Shown here: in pieces, positions 55,889 to 64,000 of the stretch
Numbering within the stretch: the first letter of the stretch is position 1
How the letters are laid out: each line of letters begins with the position of its first letter
DNA from: Acidobacteriota bacterium
Lineage (GTDB): Bacteria > Acidobacteriota > Terriglobia > UBA7540
Direction of reading: 5' to 3'
Length of the DNA stretch: 64,000 nt
Assembly (NCBI GenBank): GCA_023474345.1
Contig: JAMCXS010000009.1
Coordinates: forward strand, 42,465-106,464
Notes under the pieces: generated by a model
The model's database searches: none
What the model was told of the DNA's origin: nothing
What the model saw: the letters and a program-made list of their open reading frames with translations, nothing else
Translations under genes and position numbers: made by a program

Positions 55889-56524
55889 ATGTTCCACGAA
55901 ATTCTTCCGGTTGGCATGCTGGCGTGTAACTGCTCCGTGGTGGGCGATGACCAGACGAAAGAGGCAATCGTTATTGATCCCGGCGATGAGGTTGAGCGGG
56001 TGCAGGAAATCCTGGCGAAAAACAGCCTCAGAGTGAAGTACATCATTGCCACGCACGCGCACATCGACCACGTGGGCGGCCTTAAAAAGCTCCATGACGT
56101 GACGGGGGCACCGGTGCTGATGCACGAAGCTGATTTGCCCTTATATCAGAACCTGGCCAGCCAGGCAGCGTGGCTGGGAGTGGAACCGCCGGGCCTCGTC
56201 GAGGTGGATCAGTTCTTGCGGGAGGGCGACCGCTTGCAGTGGGGATCCCTTTCGCTTGAAATCCTGCACACGCCGGGTCACTCGCCCGGCAGCCTCTCGC
56301 TGCACGTTCCTGGCGACAATGCCAGGATTTTTGCCGGTGACACTTTATTTCAGGGCAGCGTTGGCCGATGGGACCTTTGGGGCGGCTCGGAAGAGCAACT
56401 GTTGAGGTCGATCCGCGAAAAGCTTCTGCGCTTTGCGGACGAAACGCCGGTTTTCCCTGGACACGGCCCAAGTACCACCATCGGCCAGGAGCGCGAAACC
56501 AACCCTTTCCTGCGCGGACGATAA
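55889..56524 (+). CDS. MBL-fold hydrolase, glyoxalase II-like
   Basis: 211 residues: ATHAHIDHVGGLKKLHD (metal site), LHTPGHSPGSLSLH (further zinc His), FAGDTLFQGSVGR (bridging Asp) and FPGHGPSTTIGQERETNPFL at the end, the pattern of hydroxyacylglutathione-hydrolase-like proteins. Start taken at ATG 55889; the frame reaches 55805. With bacillithiol rather than glutathione in this organism, the thiol partner may differ (inference). Confidence 0.87.
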   Translation: MFHEILPVGMLACNCSVVGDDQTKEAIVIDPGDEVERVQEILAKNSLRVKYIIATHAHIDHVGGLKKLHDVTGAPVLMHEADLPLYQNLASQAAWLGVEPPGLVEVDQFLREGDRLQWGSLSLEILHTPGHSPGSLSLHVPGDNARIFAGDTLFQGSVGRWDLWGGSEEQLLRSIREKLLRFADETPVFPGHGPSTTIGQERETNPFLRGR

Positions 56525-56691
56525 CATTTAACAGCCAGCAGAATTTGCGCCGCTCGCGGGCTGCTGAAAAACACGCCCGTCATGACAAGCGGAAGGCTCA
56601 GGATAACGTTGAGCAAAGTTTTTTGAGCAGACCATGAGGAAAGGCGCAAGGTTTTGAAGTGTCCAGGCGGAAAGCTCACAGGCGCCTGCCG

Positions 56692-57261
56692 CTACTTTAC
56701 CAGGGGCAGCATTGCCTTGAACTCAGCAGTACCGCTCCTTCTGAGCAACTCAAAGATCATCATTTCAGTGGAGCTGATGATCGCTCCGGCGCGCGCCATG
56801 CGGTCGAGCCCGATCTGCCGGTTCTCGGTGGTTCGTGACGATGTAGCGTCTGCGGCCACGTGAACCGTGTAGCCGGCCTCAAGCGCGCCAAGAACGGTTT
56901 GGGTGACGCAAACGTGTGACTCAACCCCGGCTATCAGCAATGTGGTGCAATTCGGTGCGGCCTCCTTGAAAGCCTGCGGAAAGTTCTCATCTCCGAAGCA
57001 GCCAAAACTGATCTTGTCCAGCGTCACAAGGCCGGGGATGGCGCAGGCTACCTCCGGCACGACCGGGCCCAGCCCGTGCGCGTACTGAGTGGTCAGAACA
57101 GCCGGAATTGAAAGGACTTGGCTGGCCCGAAGCAAGAGGATGGTATTTTTGATTACCCGATCGGCATCGAAGATGGCCGGCATCAGTCTCGCCTGGAAGT
57201 CGATCGCCAGGAGCGCAACGGACTTCCGGTCCAGAAGTTGTTTGGCGTATTGTTGGGTCAT
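56692..57261 (-). CDS. Isochorismatase-family hydrolase
   Basis: 189 residues from ATG 57261. Catalytic triad pattern of cysteine hydrolases: Asp in VALLAIDFQARLMP, Lys in VTLDKISFGCF, Cys in LIAGVESHVCVTQT. YcaC-like in size. Substrate unknown (amide or isochorismate-type). Divergent from the GH116 gene. Confidence 0.9.
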   Translation of the reverse strand: MTQQYAKQLLDRKSVALLAIDFQARLMPAIFDADRVIKNTILLLRASQVLSIPAVLTTQYAHGLGPVVPEVACAIPGLVTLDKISFGCFGDENFPQAFKEAAPNCTTLLIAGVESHVCVTQTVLGALEAGYTVHVAADATSSRTTENRQIGLDRMARAGAIISSTEMMIFELLRRSGTAEFKAMLPLVK

Positions 57262-57427
57262 CAGAATCCTTTCTGAAAAGTACAACTCGCAAATTCAACG
57301 AAAAATTATAACAAATGCCACATAACCCATATTCCGAATGTTCGGTCGGCAGCCCGCTCTGATTTTGTGTATGATGGGCAGCTTGCAAGGAAATGTCCGG
57401 GTTCCAACGAAGGAGGACGGCGCAACG

Positions 57428-60172
57428 ATGGCAAATTCAGGAAAGAAAAACGGGCGCAAAAGAGGAAGACGTAAGTTTTTGAAGACCATGACACTCGGGG
57501 CGGGAACGCTGGCGCTGCCGATTAAATCCGGAGTGGCAAGCTCCTCCTTCGAAAAGTCCCCGTCCGAGAGACCTGCGGAACGGGAACGAATAACCTATCC
57601 TCGGGTGTTTCAAGGAGCGCAGCGCAAGTTAATAGGGTTTCCATTAGGCGGCGTCGGCGCGGGCAGCGTCAATCTTGGAGGACGGGGGCAGCTTCGAGAT
57701 TGGTGGGTTTTCAATCGACCGGATAAAGGAAGATCACCGGAATACGCTTTCCCCTCGATTTGGGTCGAGAGCGGAAATCGAAGGCCCGTCGTGCGCGTGC
57801 TGGAAGCCCGGATCATGCCTCCCTACGAGCGGAATTCGAGTGACTTGGGCTCGGCCAACGTTCCGGGGCTGCCCCGGCTTAGAACGTGCAAGTTCACGGG
57901 CGAATATCCCATGGCTCGAATCGACTTTGAAGACCCGGAACTGCCGGTGCAGGTGATGTTGGAAGCGTTTACTCCTTTTATTCCGCTCGACCCCGATGAC
58001 TCCGGATTGCCCCTTGCCGTGCTCCGTTATCGTGTTTCGAACCCAAGCGCTTCAAGCGCCAAGGTTGCGATCGCCTATACAATCGAGAATCCCATTGGCC
58101 AGGAAAGGAACGGAGGCCCCGGGGCGTCACCGGGCCAGGGCCGGCAAAATGACTATCGCAAAGGCGAGGGAGTGGAAGGGTTGCTGATGCGAAACTCATT
58201 CCTGGCCCCAACCGACCCGCAAGCCGGCACACTGGCGCTCACGCTTGTGGGCGTCCAGGGCGGACAAGTAACTTACCTGCGAGGCTGGCCGACGGCTCGA
58301 TGGTGGGAGAGCGCCCTGCTCTTTTGGGATGACTTTTCCAAGGACGGCCGGTTGGGTCCCGAAGTTGCGGCGCACACTTCGATCGGCTCGCTTTGCCTCT
58401 ATCGGGAAATTCCGGCTCATGGAAAGGCCGAGTATACGTTCTTGCTGACCTGGCATTTTCCTAACCGGACTCCGAAGCGCTGCGGGTGGCTGGCGCCCAA
58501 AGGCCATGAAAATGACGTGATTGGGAATTACTACTGCACTCGATTCAAAGACGCCTGGGAAGTTGCTCAATACGCTTCTGCGCACCTTCCGACGCTGGAA
58601 GCACGCACGCGCAAGTTCCTATCCGCAATTCGAAATACGACGCTGCCGGATGCGGCGAAAGACGCGGCAATGGCAAACCTTTCCACCCTTGTTACGCCGA
58701 CTTGTTTCAGGACCAGCGATGGGGCTTTTCACGGCTTTGAAGGTTGCAATGATCACGCGGGATGCTGTTTTGGAAGCTGCACTCACGTCTACGCCTATGA
58801 ACCCACGACGGCCCATGTCTTCCCTTCCTTCTCCCGTTCGTTTCGTGAGCAGCAATTCGGGTTCTGCACCGACGCCGAGGGGTTGATGGACTTTCGGGAG
58901 TTGCTGCCTTACGGCATCGAGCATTTGGGGGTGGCGGCCGCCGACGGCCAAATGGCCTGTATCGTAAAGCTCTATCTCGACTGGCGCCTCTCCGGTGATA
59001 CGGACTGGCTTCGGCGCCTTTGGCCGACGGCCAAGCGGGCCCTTCAATTTGCGTGGATCAAGGGCGGCTGGGATGCCAACCGCGACGGAGTGATGGAAGG
59101 GGTCCAGCATAACACCTATGACGTGGAATTTTTCGGGCCTAATCCCTTCTGCGGGATCTGGTATTTGGGCGCGCTGCGTGCCGGCGAAGAGATGGCGCGG
59201 GCAGTAGGCGACACCAGCGCTGCCGATGAATATCGTCGCTTGTTCCGTCGCGGGAGCGAGTGGATCGACGCCAATCTGTTTAATGGTGAGTTTTACATCC
59301 AGAAAGTCACGCCGATTCCGAAGGACCAGATCGCAAAGGGACTGCAGGCCGGCATGGCCGCCACGGATACCGAACATCCTATCTTTCAAGTCGGTGATGG
59401 CTGTTTGACGGACCAGCTTATGGGACAGTACTTTGCGCAAGTGGCCGGACTGGGCCTGCTGGTGGATCGCGACCACATTCACCAAGCTTTGCGCGCAATT
59501 TACAAATACAACTACAAACGCACTTTGGCAAACCACGCCTGTGTCGAGCGGGTCTATGCCCTGAACGACGAAGCCGGCCTGGTCATTTGCGAATATCCCC
59601 ATGGCCCGCGGCCGCAAACTCCGTTCCCTTACTTTGCGGAAGTCTGGAGCGGGGTTGAGTATGCGGCGGCGGCCTTGATGATTTACATGGGAATGGTTTC
59701 AGAAGGCGTGGAAGTTGTCGAAAGCGTGCGGCGGCGTTTTGACGGCGAGAATCGGAATCCCTGGAATGAGACGGAGTGCGGGTATCACTACGCGCGGCCG
59801 ATGGCCGGCTGGGCGCCCCTGCTCGCGCTCAGCGGCTTCCGGTATCATGCATCTGAGAAAAGCCTGGTTGCTCAACCGGCCATCGAGCGCGCAAACTTCT
59901 CATCTTTCTGGTCTACGGGAACGGCCTGGGGCAACTTCTCCCAGCAGCATCAGGGAGGCAGAACGAAGTTCACGCTTGCGGTGACAGAGGGGAAACTGAC
60001 ATTCCGCACGGTTAAACTCAGAAGCGCGAAAGCAGGCAAAGGTGCGCCCGCCAGCGAGTTGGGGTCCAGGTCACCTTCTTACGAGCTCCGGCGGAGCGGA
60101 GAGGATGTCACCTTCATCTTTAAGCCTGAGGTTACTCTCGCAGCCAATGACCAGCTTGTCTTGACGCTCTGA
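57428..60172 (+). CDS. Tat-exported GH116 glucosylceramidase-family protein
   Basis: 914 residues from ATG 57428. Twin-arginine signal GRRKFLKTMTLGAGTLALP at about 17-35, so it is exported folded. The body matches GH116: N-terminal beta-sandwich with LIGFPLGGVGAGSVNLGGRGQL, then the (alpha/alpha)6 barrel with NTYDVEFFGPNPFCGIWYLGALRAGEEMA (about 560-590) and the C-terminal EVWSGVEYAAAALMIYMGM plus ETECGYHYARPMAGWAPL. Beta-glucosidase/xylosidase/glucosylceramidase activities are known in the family; substrate here unknown. No ceramide-specific marker seen. Confidence 0.9.
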   Translation: MANSGKKNGRKRGRRKFLKTMTLGAGTLALPIKSGVASSSFEKSPSERPAERERITYPRVFQGAQRKLIGFPLGGVGAGSVNLGGRGQLRDWWVFNRPDKGRSPEYAFPSIWVESGNRRPVVRVLEARIMPPYERNSSDLGSANVPGLPRLRTCKFTGEYPMARIDFEDPELPVQVMLEAFTPFIPLDPDDSGLPLAVLRYRVSNPSASSAKVAIAYTIENPIGQERNGGPGASPGQGRQNDYRKGEGVEGLLMRNSFLAPTDPQAGTLALTLVGVQGGQVTYLRGWPTARWWESALLFWDDFSKDGRLGPEVAAHTSIGSLCLYREIPAHGKAEYTFLLTWHFPNRTPKRCGWLAPKGHENDVIGNYYCTRFKDAWEVAQYASAHLPTLEARTRKFLSAIRNTTLPDAAKDAAMANLSTLVTPTCFRTSDGAFHGFEGCNDHAGCCFGSCTHVYAYEPTTAHVFPSFSRSFREQQFGFCTDAEGLMDFRELLPYGIEHLGVAAADGQMACIVKLYLDWRLSGDTDWLRRLWPTAKRALQFAWIKGGWDANRDGVMEGVQHNTYDVEFFGPNPFCGIWYLGALRAGEEMARAVGDTSAADEYRRLFRRGSEWIDANLFNGEFYIQKVTPIPKDQIAKGLQAGMAATDTEHPIFQVGDGCLTDQLMGQYFAQVAGLGLLVDRDHIHQALRAIYKYNYKRTLANHACVERVYALNDEAGLVICEYPHGPRPQTPFPYFAEVWSGVEYAAAALMIYMGMVSEGVEVVESVRRRFDGENRNPWNETECGYHYARPMAGWAPLLALSGFRYHASEKSLVAQPAIERANFSSFWSTGTAWGNFSQQHQGGRTKFTLAVTEGKLTFRTVKLRSAKAGKGAPASELGSRSPSYELRRSGEDVTFIFKPEVTLAANDQLVLTL

Positions 60173-60569
60173 TAAACTATAGTCGGCGCAGGAAGCAGAT
60201 TCTGGCCGAGCGCGTTAGGGGATGTCTTCACCTTTGCATAAAAGCAGCGTTCAATGTCGGCAAGACGTACAATGTGGTCTCTGGCGCTGAATGCGGCGCT
60301 TTTATTGCCATTTTGGTCTAATCGGCGAATAATAAGAAGTTGAGAGAATTGCCGGCCCAGGCTTACCGAGGGGCGCAGCAAGGAGACGACCGGGACCTCT
60401 TCATTCTGAGTGAAGCGAAGCACCTGAGTTGTTGAGCAATTAATAACTAACGAGGTTCTTTCTTTGCTGCACTCAGGAATGCCTGCCGTACCTGCGGATG
60501 ACGCCGGGAAGGAAACTCTCAATAAACGGGTAGAACCTTGAAACGTCGGATGGACTTGGAGGAGAAACG
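60173..60569. other. Intergenic stretch upstream of pdxS
   Basis: About 400 bases without a supported gene. Contains the CATTCTGAG-type fragment (60401-60428). The pdxS ribosome site GGAGGAG is at its right end. No clear promoter seen. Confidence 0.5.
60401..60428. repeat. CATTCTGAG-type repeat fragment
   Basis: TCATTCTGAGTGAAGCGAAGCACCTGAG; related to the left end of the 3581 element. Confidence 0.4.
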
Positions 60570-61457
60570 ATGTGGGAGTATGACCAGCAAATGAAGTTAA
60601 AGATTGGCTTGGCGGAGATGCTGAAAGGCGGAGTGATCATGGACGTCACCACCGCCGAGCAGGCCAAAATCGCCGAGGAAGCGGGCGCGTGCGCAGTGAT
60701 GGCGCTGGAGCGCGTGCCGGCGGATATCCGCAAAGAAGGCGGCGTGGCGCGCATGGCATCGATCAAGATCATCAAGGAAATTATGAACGCGGTCACGATT
60801 CCGGTGATGGCCAAAGCGCGGATCGGCCATTTTGCTGAAGCGCAGGTGCTCGAATCCGTCGGGGTGGACTACATCGACGAGAGCGAGGTGCTGACCCCGG
60901 CCGACGAAGAACACCACATCCACAAGTGGCCGTTCAAGGCGCCCTTCGTATGCGGCGCGCGCAACCTGGGCGAGGCCTTGAGAAGAATCGGCGAAGGCGC
61001 GGCCATGATCCGCACGAAAGGCGAGGCGGGCTCCGGCGACATCGTGGAAGCCGTTCGTCACCTGCGCGCCATCACGGGCGAGATGCGCCTGCTGACCACG
61101 CTGCGCGAAGAGGAGTTGATGGCCAAGGCCAAAGAACTCGGTGCGCCGTTCGACCTTGTCAAATGGGTTGCCCAGAACGGCAAACTGCCGGTGCCCAATT
61201 TCTCTGCTGGGGGCATTGCAACGCCGGCGGATGCTTCGCTCGTCATGCAACTCGGCGCGGAGGCAGTCTTCGTTGGGTCAGGGATTTTCAAGTCCTCGGA
61301 TCCGCCGAAACGCGCCAAGGCCATCGTTCGCGCTACGACCCATTACAATGAACCATCCGTCATCGCCGAGTGCTCGGAAGAATTGGGCGAGGCCATGCGC
61401 GGCATCGACGTCTCCAAGCTTGACCCGAAAGAGATGCTGCAAACGCGGGGATGGTAG
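60570..61457 (+). CDS. pdxS: Pyridoxal 5'-phosphate synthase lyase subunit
   Basis: Makes PLP from ribose 5-phosphate, glyceraldehyde 3-phosphate and ammonia. 295 residues: catalytic Lys in [14 protein letters not shown] (about 81-94), [20 protein letters not shown] at the start, [13 protein letters not shown]. Strong GGAGGAG ribosome site. The glutaminase partner PdxT lies 2.1 kb downstream, not adjacent. Confidence 0.97.
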   Translation: MWEYDQQMKLKIGLAEMLKGGVIMDVTTAEQAKIAEEAGACAVMALERVPADIRKEGGVARMASIKIIKEIMNAVTIPVMAKARIGHFAEAQVLESVGVDYIDESEVLTPADEEHHIHKWPFKAPFVCGARNLGEALRRIGEGAAMIRTKGEAGSGDIVEAVRHLRAITGEMRLLTTLREEELMAKAKELGAPFDLVKWVAQNGKLPVPNFSAGGIATPADASLVMQLGAEAVFVGSGIFKSSDPPKRAKAIVRATTHYNEPSVIAECSEELGEAMRGIDVSKLDPKEMLQTRGW

Positions 61458-61658
61458 ATTGGTGCAGGAAATCGGCCGCTCAGAAATATTCCGTTCGGCA
61501 ACGAGTGGCTGATCGATGCGTTGCCGGAACAAGCAGCGTGGGACGATGTCATCCATGACCTCCATGTGAAACAAGAGCTCCACAAGGCGCTGGACGAAGC
61601 CACCGCCGGCAAAGTGGTTTCACATGAGACTGCAGAACAAGAGCCGAGCTCAGAATGA
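61458..61658 (+). pseudogene. Antitoxin-like remnant after pdxS
   Basis: An open stretch in the pdxS frame past its stop reads ALPEQAAWDDVIHDLHVKQ then ELHKALDEATAGKVVSHETA before a stop. This resembles short antitoxin-type (addiction-module) proteins. No ATG; TTG at 61521 is the only start-like codon and lacks a ribosome site. Remnant or short unusual gene; toxin partner not visible. Confidence 0.4.
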
Positions 61659-61843
61659 GGGAAATCGGGTGGACGGTTTCCGCCGTCAGCGATGTAAAAG
61701 GCCTCAGCGACTTTATTGGTGACGATTCGCTGTCCGGCTCGGCGCGCCTCGTTTGAAGGCTCAAGAAGCAAGATGACCGTACCCGCTCGGAGAGGATCAG
61801 CAGAGTAGAGGATGAGGTCCCGCGCGATCCTGTCACAGGCTAA

Positions 61844-62041
61844 CCTGCTTCGCGCGAAACGCACAAGGCCGCGCCACGGTACCGGAAAATCGGAGAAAGG
61901 CAGCGCACGATTGACCCGCAATATCCCATTGGAAAATTCCAGCCGTCGAAGAAAATCTCGGACGATGACCAGCAGACGTTCATCACTGAGATTGAGGAAG
62001 CGCCGGCGAAGTTGCGGTCGGCGGTCGCGGGCTTTATGTGA
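61844..62041 (+). pseudogene. N-terminal fragment of a DinB/YfiT-type metal-dependent hydrolase
   Basis: Between stops the frame reads DPQYPIGKFQPSKKISDDDQQTFITEIEEAPAKLRSAVAGFM (from about 61912; split here: DPQYPIGKF, then ITEIEEAPAKLRSAVAG). This matches the start of YfiT/BstA-type DinB proteins (YPIGKF ... PAKLRxAV), then breaks off where the helix bundle should continue. No start codon. So a decayed copy. Confidence 0.5.
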
Positions 62042-62109
62042 TTCAGCCGCCCGTGAGAGCGCCGCGACATCATAAGTATTCGATTTCATTTATCAATTAA
62101 GGAGGGATC

Positions 62110-62538
62110 ATGCCGGTTCGAAAAGCAGAAGCAGAATGGGAAGGAAGTCTTCTGGAGGGCAGCGGGCATATGAAGATGGGGACAGGCGCCTATGACGGCC
62201 CTTACTCCTTCAAGTCCCGCATGGAGAACGGTACGGGAACCAATCCCGAGGAACTGATTGCCGCCGCCCACGCGGGCTGCTTCTCAATGGCATTTTCGGC
62301 GGGGCTTGGCAAGGCTGGGTTTACGCCCACGCGAGTTCACACCACGGCCGCAGTCCACTTTGACAAGGTGGGCGACGGTTTTGCCATTACCGGCATTGAT
62401 CTCTCGATGGAAGCTGAAGTACCGGGTATTGATGACGCAAAGTTTCAGGAAATGGCTGAAGCCGCCAAGCAGGGCTGCCCGGTCTCCAAGGCCCTTGCCG
62501 GAACAAGCATCAACCTGCAGGCGAAGCTGCTGAAGTAA
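62110..62538 (+). CDS. osmC: OsmC-family peroxiredoxin
   Basis: 142-residue thiol peroxidase reducing organic hydroperoxides. Cys pair in [10 protein letters not shown] and [23 protein letters not shown] is the OsmC signature. Strong AAGGAGGGATC ribosome site. Lies between the pseudogene stretch and proline dehydrogenase. Works with a thiol reductant, presumably bacillithiol or lipoyl systems here (inference). Confidence 0.93.
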   Translation: MPVRKAEAEWEGSLLEGSGHMKMGTGAYDGPYSFKSRMENGTGTNPEELIAAAHAGCFSMAFSAGLGKAGFTPTRVHTTAAVHFDKVGDGFAITGIDLSMEAEVPGIDDAKFQEMAEAAKQGCPVSKALAGTSINLQAKLLK

Positions 62539-62625
62539 CTGCTGGTCTTGCCGGTTGCGCAGCTCTCCCCATAGGCGGCGAGGGATACGACCAGTCGGCA
62601 GGTTTTCGCAGGAGTGATTAAGCCG

Positions 62626-63558
62626 ATGGCGGGAGTGATGCGAGGTGCCCTGTTGTGGGCGTCTCGAAATCGCTGGTTGCGTAAGCGTGTGCCCCGCTAT
62701 CGGTTCGTCCGCCGAACGGTGACGCGCTTCATGCCCGGCGAACAAATTCAGGATGCTCTTGCCGCCGCGCGGTTGTTAGAAGGTCAGGGCCTTGGAACCG
62801 TCCTGACGCATCTGGGTGAAGATGTTGCTGACCCGGCGGAAGCCGATGCCGTCACGCGGCATTATGCTGGGGCCCTTGGGCGGATCAGGTCGGCGGGGCT
62901 CAACTCCACTTTATCTGTCAAGCTGACGCATCTCGGTCTGGGCTTAAGCCTGCAGCTTTGTCAGGCCAACCTGGAAAGAATTCTTCAACAGAGCAACTCA
63001 AAGGATACTGTGTGGATTGATATGGAAGCGAGCCCTTACGTGGACGCAACGCTCGATTTGTACCGGCGCGTCCGCCGGACTTACGCCAACGTGGGTGTTT
63101 GCCTGCAATCGTATCTCTACCGCACGGCGGATGACCTGGCTTCCCTGCTTCCACTCGGCCCTGCCATTCGGCTGGTCAAGGGCGCGTACCTTGAGGCTCG
63201 GGACCGGGCCTTTCCGCGCAAAAGAGACGTGGATGAGAACTTCTTCGTCCTCGCCCAAACGCTGTTCGGTTCGGAAGCTCAAAGCGCCGGCACGCGGACG
63301 GTCATTGCAACGCACGACAGGAAGCTTATTCGCCGGATCGAGGACTTGGCACGCTCGCGGGGCTTGACGCGAGAACATTTTCAGTTTCAGATGCTATATG
63401 GGATCCAGCGCCAGGAGCAGCTTCGCCTTGCGAAGGATGGATGGCAATCTTCAGTGCTGATTTCTTACGGGACTTACTGGTTTCCGTGGTTCATGAGGCG
63501 TCTTGCCGAGCGGCCCGCCAACCTTGCCTTTCTGGCACGTAATTTGATCAGCGGTTAG
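62626..63558 (+). CDS. Proline dehydrogenase
   Basis: FAD-dependent oxidation of proline to pyrroline-5-carboxylate. 310 residues, monofunctional: (beta/alpha)8 barrel with STLSVKLTHLGLGL, VWIDMEAS, RLVKGAYLEA (FAD/substrate site), TVIATHDRKLI, and FQMLYGIQRQEQLRLA. Start ATG 62626, 12 bases past AGGAG; GTG 62614 and ATG 62638 also possible. Just upstream of pdxT on the same strand. Confidence 0.9.
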   Translation: MAGVMRGALLWASRNRWLRKRVPRYRFVRRTVTRFMPGEQIQDALAAARLLEGQGLGTVLTHLGEDVADPAEADAVTRHYAGALGRIRSAGLNSTLSVKLTHLGLGLSLQLCQANLERILQQSNSKDTVWIDMEASPYVDATLDLYRRVRRTYANVGVCLQSYLYRTADDLASLLPLGPAIRLVKGAYLEARDRAFPRKRDVDENFFVLAQTLFGSEAQSAGTRTVIATHDRKLIRRIEDLARSRGLTREHFQFQMLYGIQRQEQLRLAKDGWQSSVLISYGTYWFPWFMRRLAERPANLAFLARNLISG

Positions 63559-63596
63559 ACGCCGCTTGCCTGCAGGGGGACATTGGAATAACCATC

Positions 63597-64000
63597 ATGG
63601 AAACGAAGAGCAACAAAGTTGTCGGAATACTTGCCGTGCAGGGCGACTTTGCGATGCATGCGAAAATGCTTTCGCGCATCGGCGCGCCCTGGAAACTTAT
63701 AAAGCATGTCGAAGACCTTGTCGAAGTCGACGGGCTCATTATTCCGGGTGGGGAAACCACCACGATGCTGAAATTTCTCGGCCGGGGTGTCGGTGAGAAG
63801 CTGAAAGAGTTTGCCCGACAGGGGAAGCCCGTTTTCGGGACGTGCGCCGGTGCGATTCTGCTGGCGAAAGAAGTACTGAACCCTGCGCAAGAAAGTCTTG
63901 GCCTCATCGACATCTCCATTGAGCGCAATGCCTACGGCCGGCAGGTGGATAGCGCGGTGCGCCGGGGAGAATGCCCCTCGCTTTCTGAGCATCTTCACCC
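63597..64000 (+). CDS. pdxT: Pyridoxal 5'-phosphate synthase glutaminase subunit, partial
   Basis: Glutamine amidotransferase partner of PdxS. 134 residues visible: VVGILAVQGDFAMHAKML at the start, GLIIPGGETTTM, and the nucleophile Cys in PVFGTCAGAILLAKE (about 80-84 region), followed by DISIERNAYGRQ. The His/Glu end lies beyond the right edge. Separated from pdxS by remnants, osmC and proline dehydrogenase. Confidence 0.95.
   Translation, partial: METKSNKVVGILAVQGDFAMHAKMLSRIGAPWKLIKHVEDLVEVDGLIIPGGETTTMLKFLGRGVGEKLKEFARQGKPVFGTCAGAILLAKEVLNPAQESLGLIDISIERNAYGRQVDSAVRRGECPSLSEHLH

Noticed and set aside
61343..62089. 248-codon minus-strand ORF
   Set aside because: Antisense to pdxS at its end and over the two remnants; no ribosome site or family pattern.
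1..64000. tRNA, tmRNA, rRNA, CRISPR or transposase genes
   Set aside because: No cloverleaf with TTCGANTC-type arm, no regularly spaced repeats and no transposase motif recognised by eye; a tRNAscan/Infernal run would settle this.

Overview
The window looks like chromosomal DNA of a diderm, non-photosynthetic bacterium, most likely an Acidobacteriota member (inference). It combines outer-membrane traits (TonB-type protein, PagL-like lipid A deacylase, lipoprotein and Tat exports) with bacillithiol synthesis (BshC), a methylmalonyl-CoA module, several secreted glycoside hydrolases and moderately high GC. No rRNA, recognisable tRNA, CRISPR array, prophage or intact insertion sequence was seen.

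Layout. 1-4.6 kb: M61 peptidase (cut by the left edge), amino-acid permease, exported PCMT, DapF. 4.6-13.7 kb, nearly all on the minus strand: membrane glycosyltransferase, PfkB kinase, MtnP, MBL hydrolase, methylmalonyl-CoA epimerase, GH79-like lipoprotein, MeaB, and an acyl-CoA dehydrogenase that appears to use a CTG start. 13.7-25.3 kb: a TPR protein, then a minus-strand run of LtaE-like aldolase, HemW, YjbQ, BshC, a HOGA/DapA-type aldolase, CarB, a small coiled-coil protein wedged between the Car subunits, CarA and signal peptidase I.

25.3-35 kb: an intergenic stretch with a possible structured RNA, PagL-like protein, the hrcA-grpE-dnaJ heat-shock cluster, aldehyde dehydrogenase, a PG-binding protein coupled to HtrA, then a gene-poor stretch with a small Cys-rich protein. 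35-43 kb: ArgS, an exported coiled-coil protein, methyltransferase, twin-RCK TrkA-like protein, a PepA / small membrane protein / membrane-anchored USP operon, and SmpB. 43-48 kb: TonB-type protein, two small genes behind a promoter with a palindromic operator candidate, a divergent YchF-like GTPase, ZIP transporter and a NifU/IscU-like scaffold.

48-64 kb: a repeat-bearing gap, a large unclassified secreted glycosidase-like protein, MocA/XdhC, a zinc dehydrogenase flanked by inverted repeat copies, a CopD-like membrane protein, PhhB, a glyoxalase-II-like hydrolase, isochorismatase, a Tat-exported GH116, PdxS, a stretch of gene remnants, OsmC, proline dehydrogenase and PdxT (cut by the right edge).

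Most of the window is housekeeping. The parts that deserve a second look are the small coupled ORFs, the CTG start, the operator-like palindrome near 45.0 kb, the possible RNA near 25.9 kb, and the remnants near 61.5-62.0 kb. I found no convincing new multi-gene defence or mobile system.
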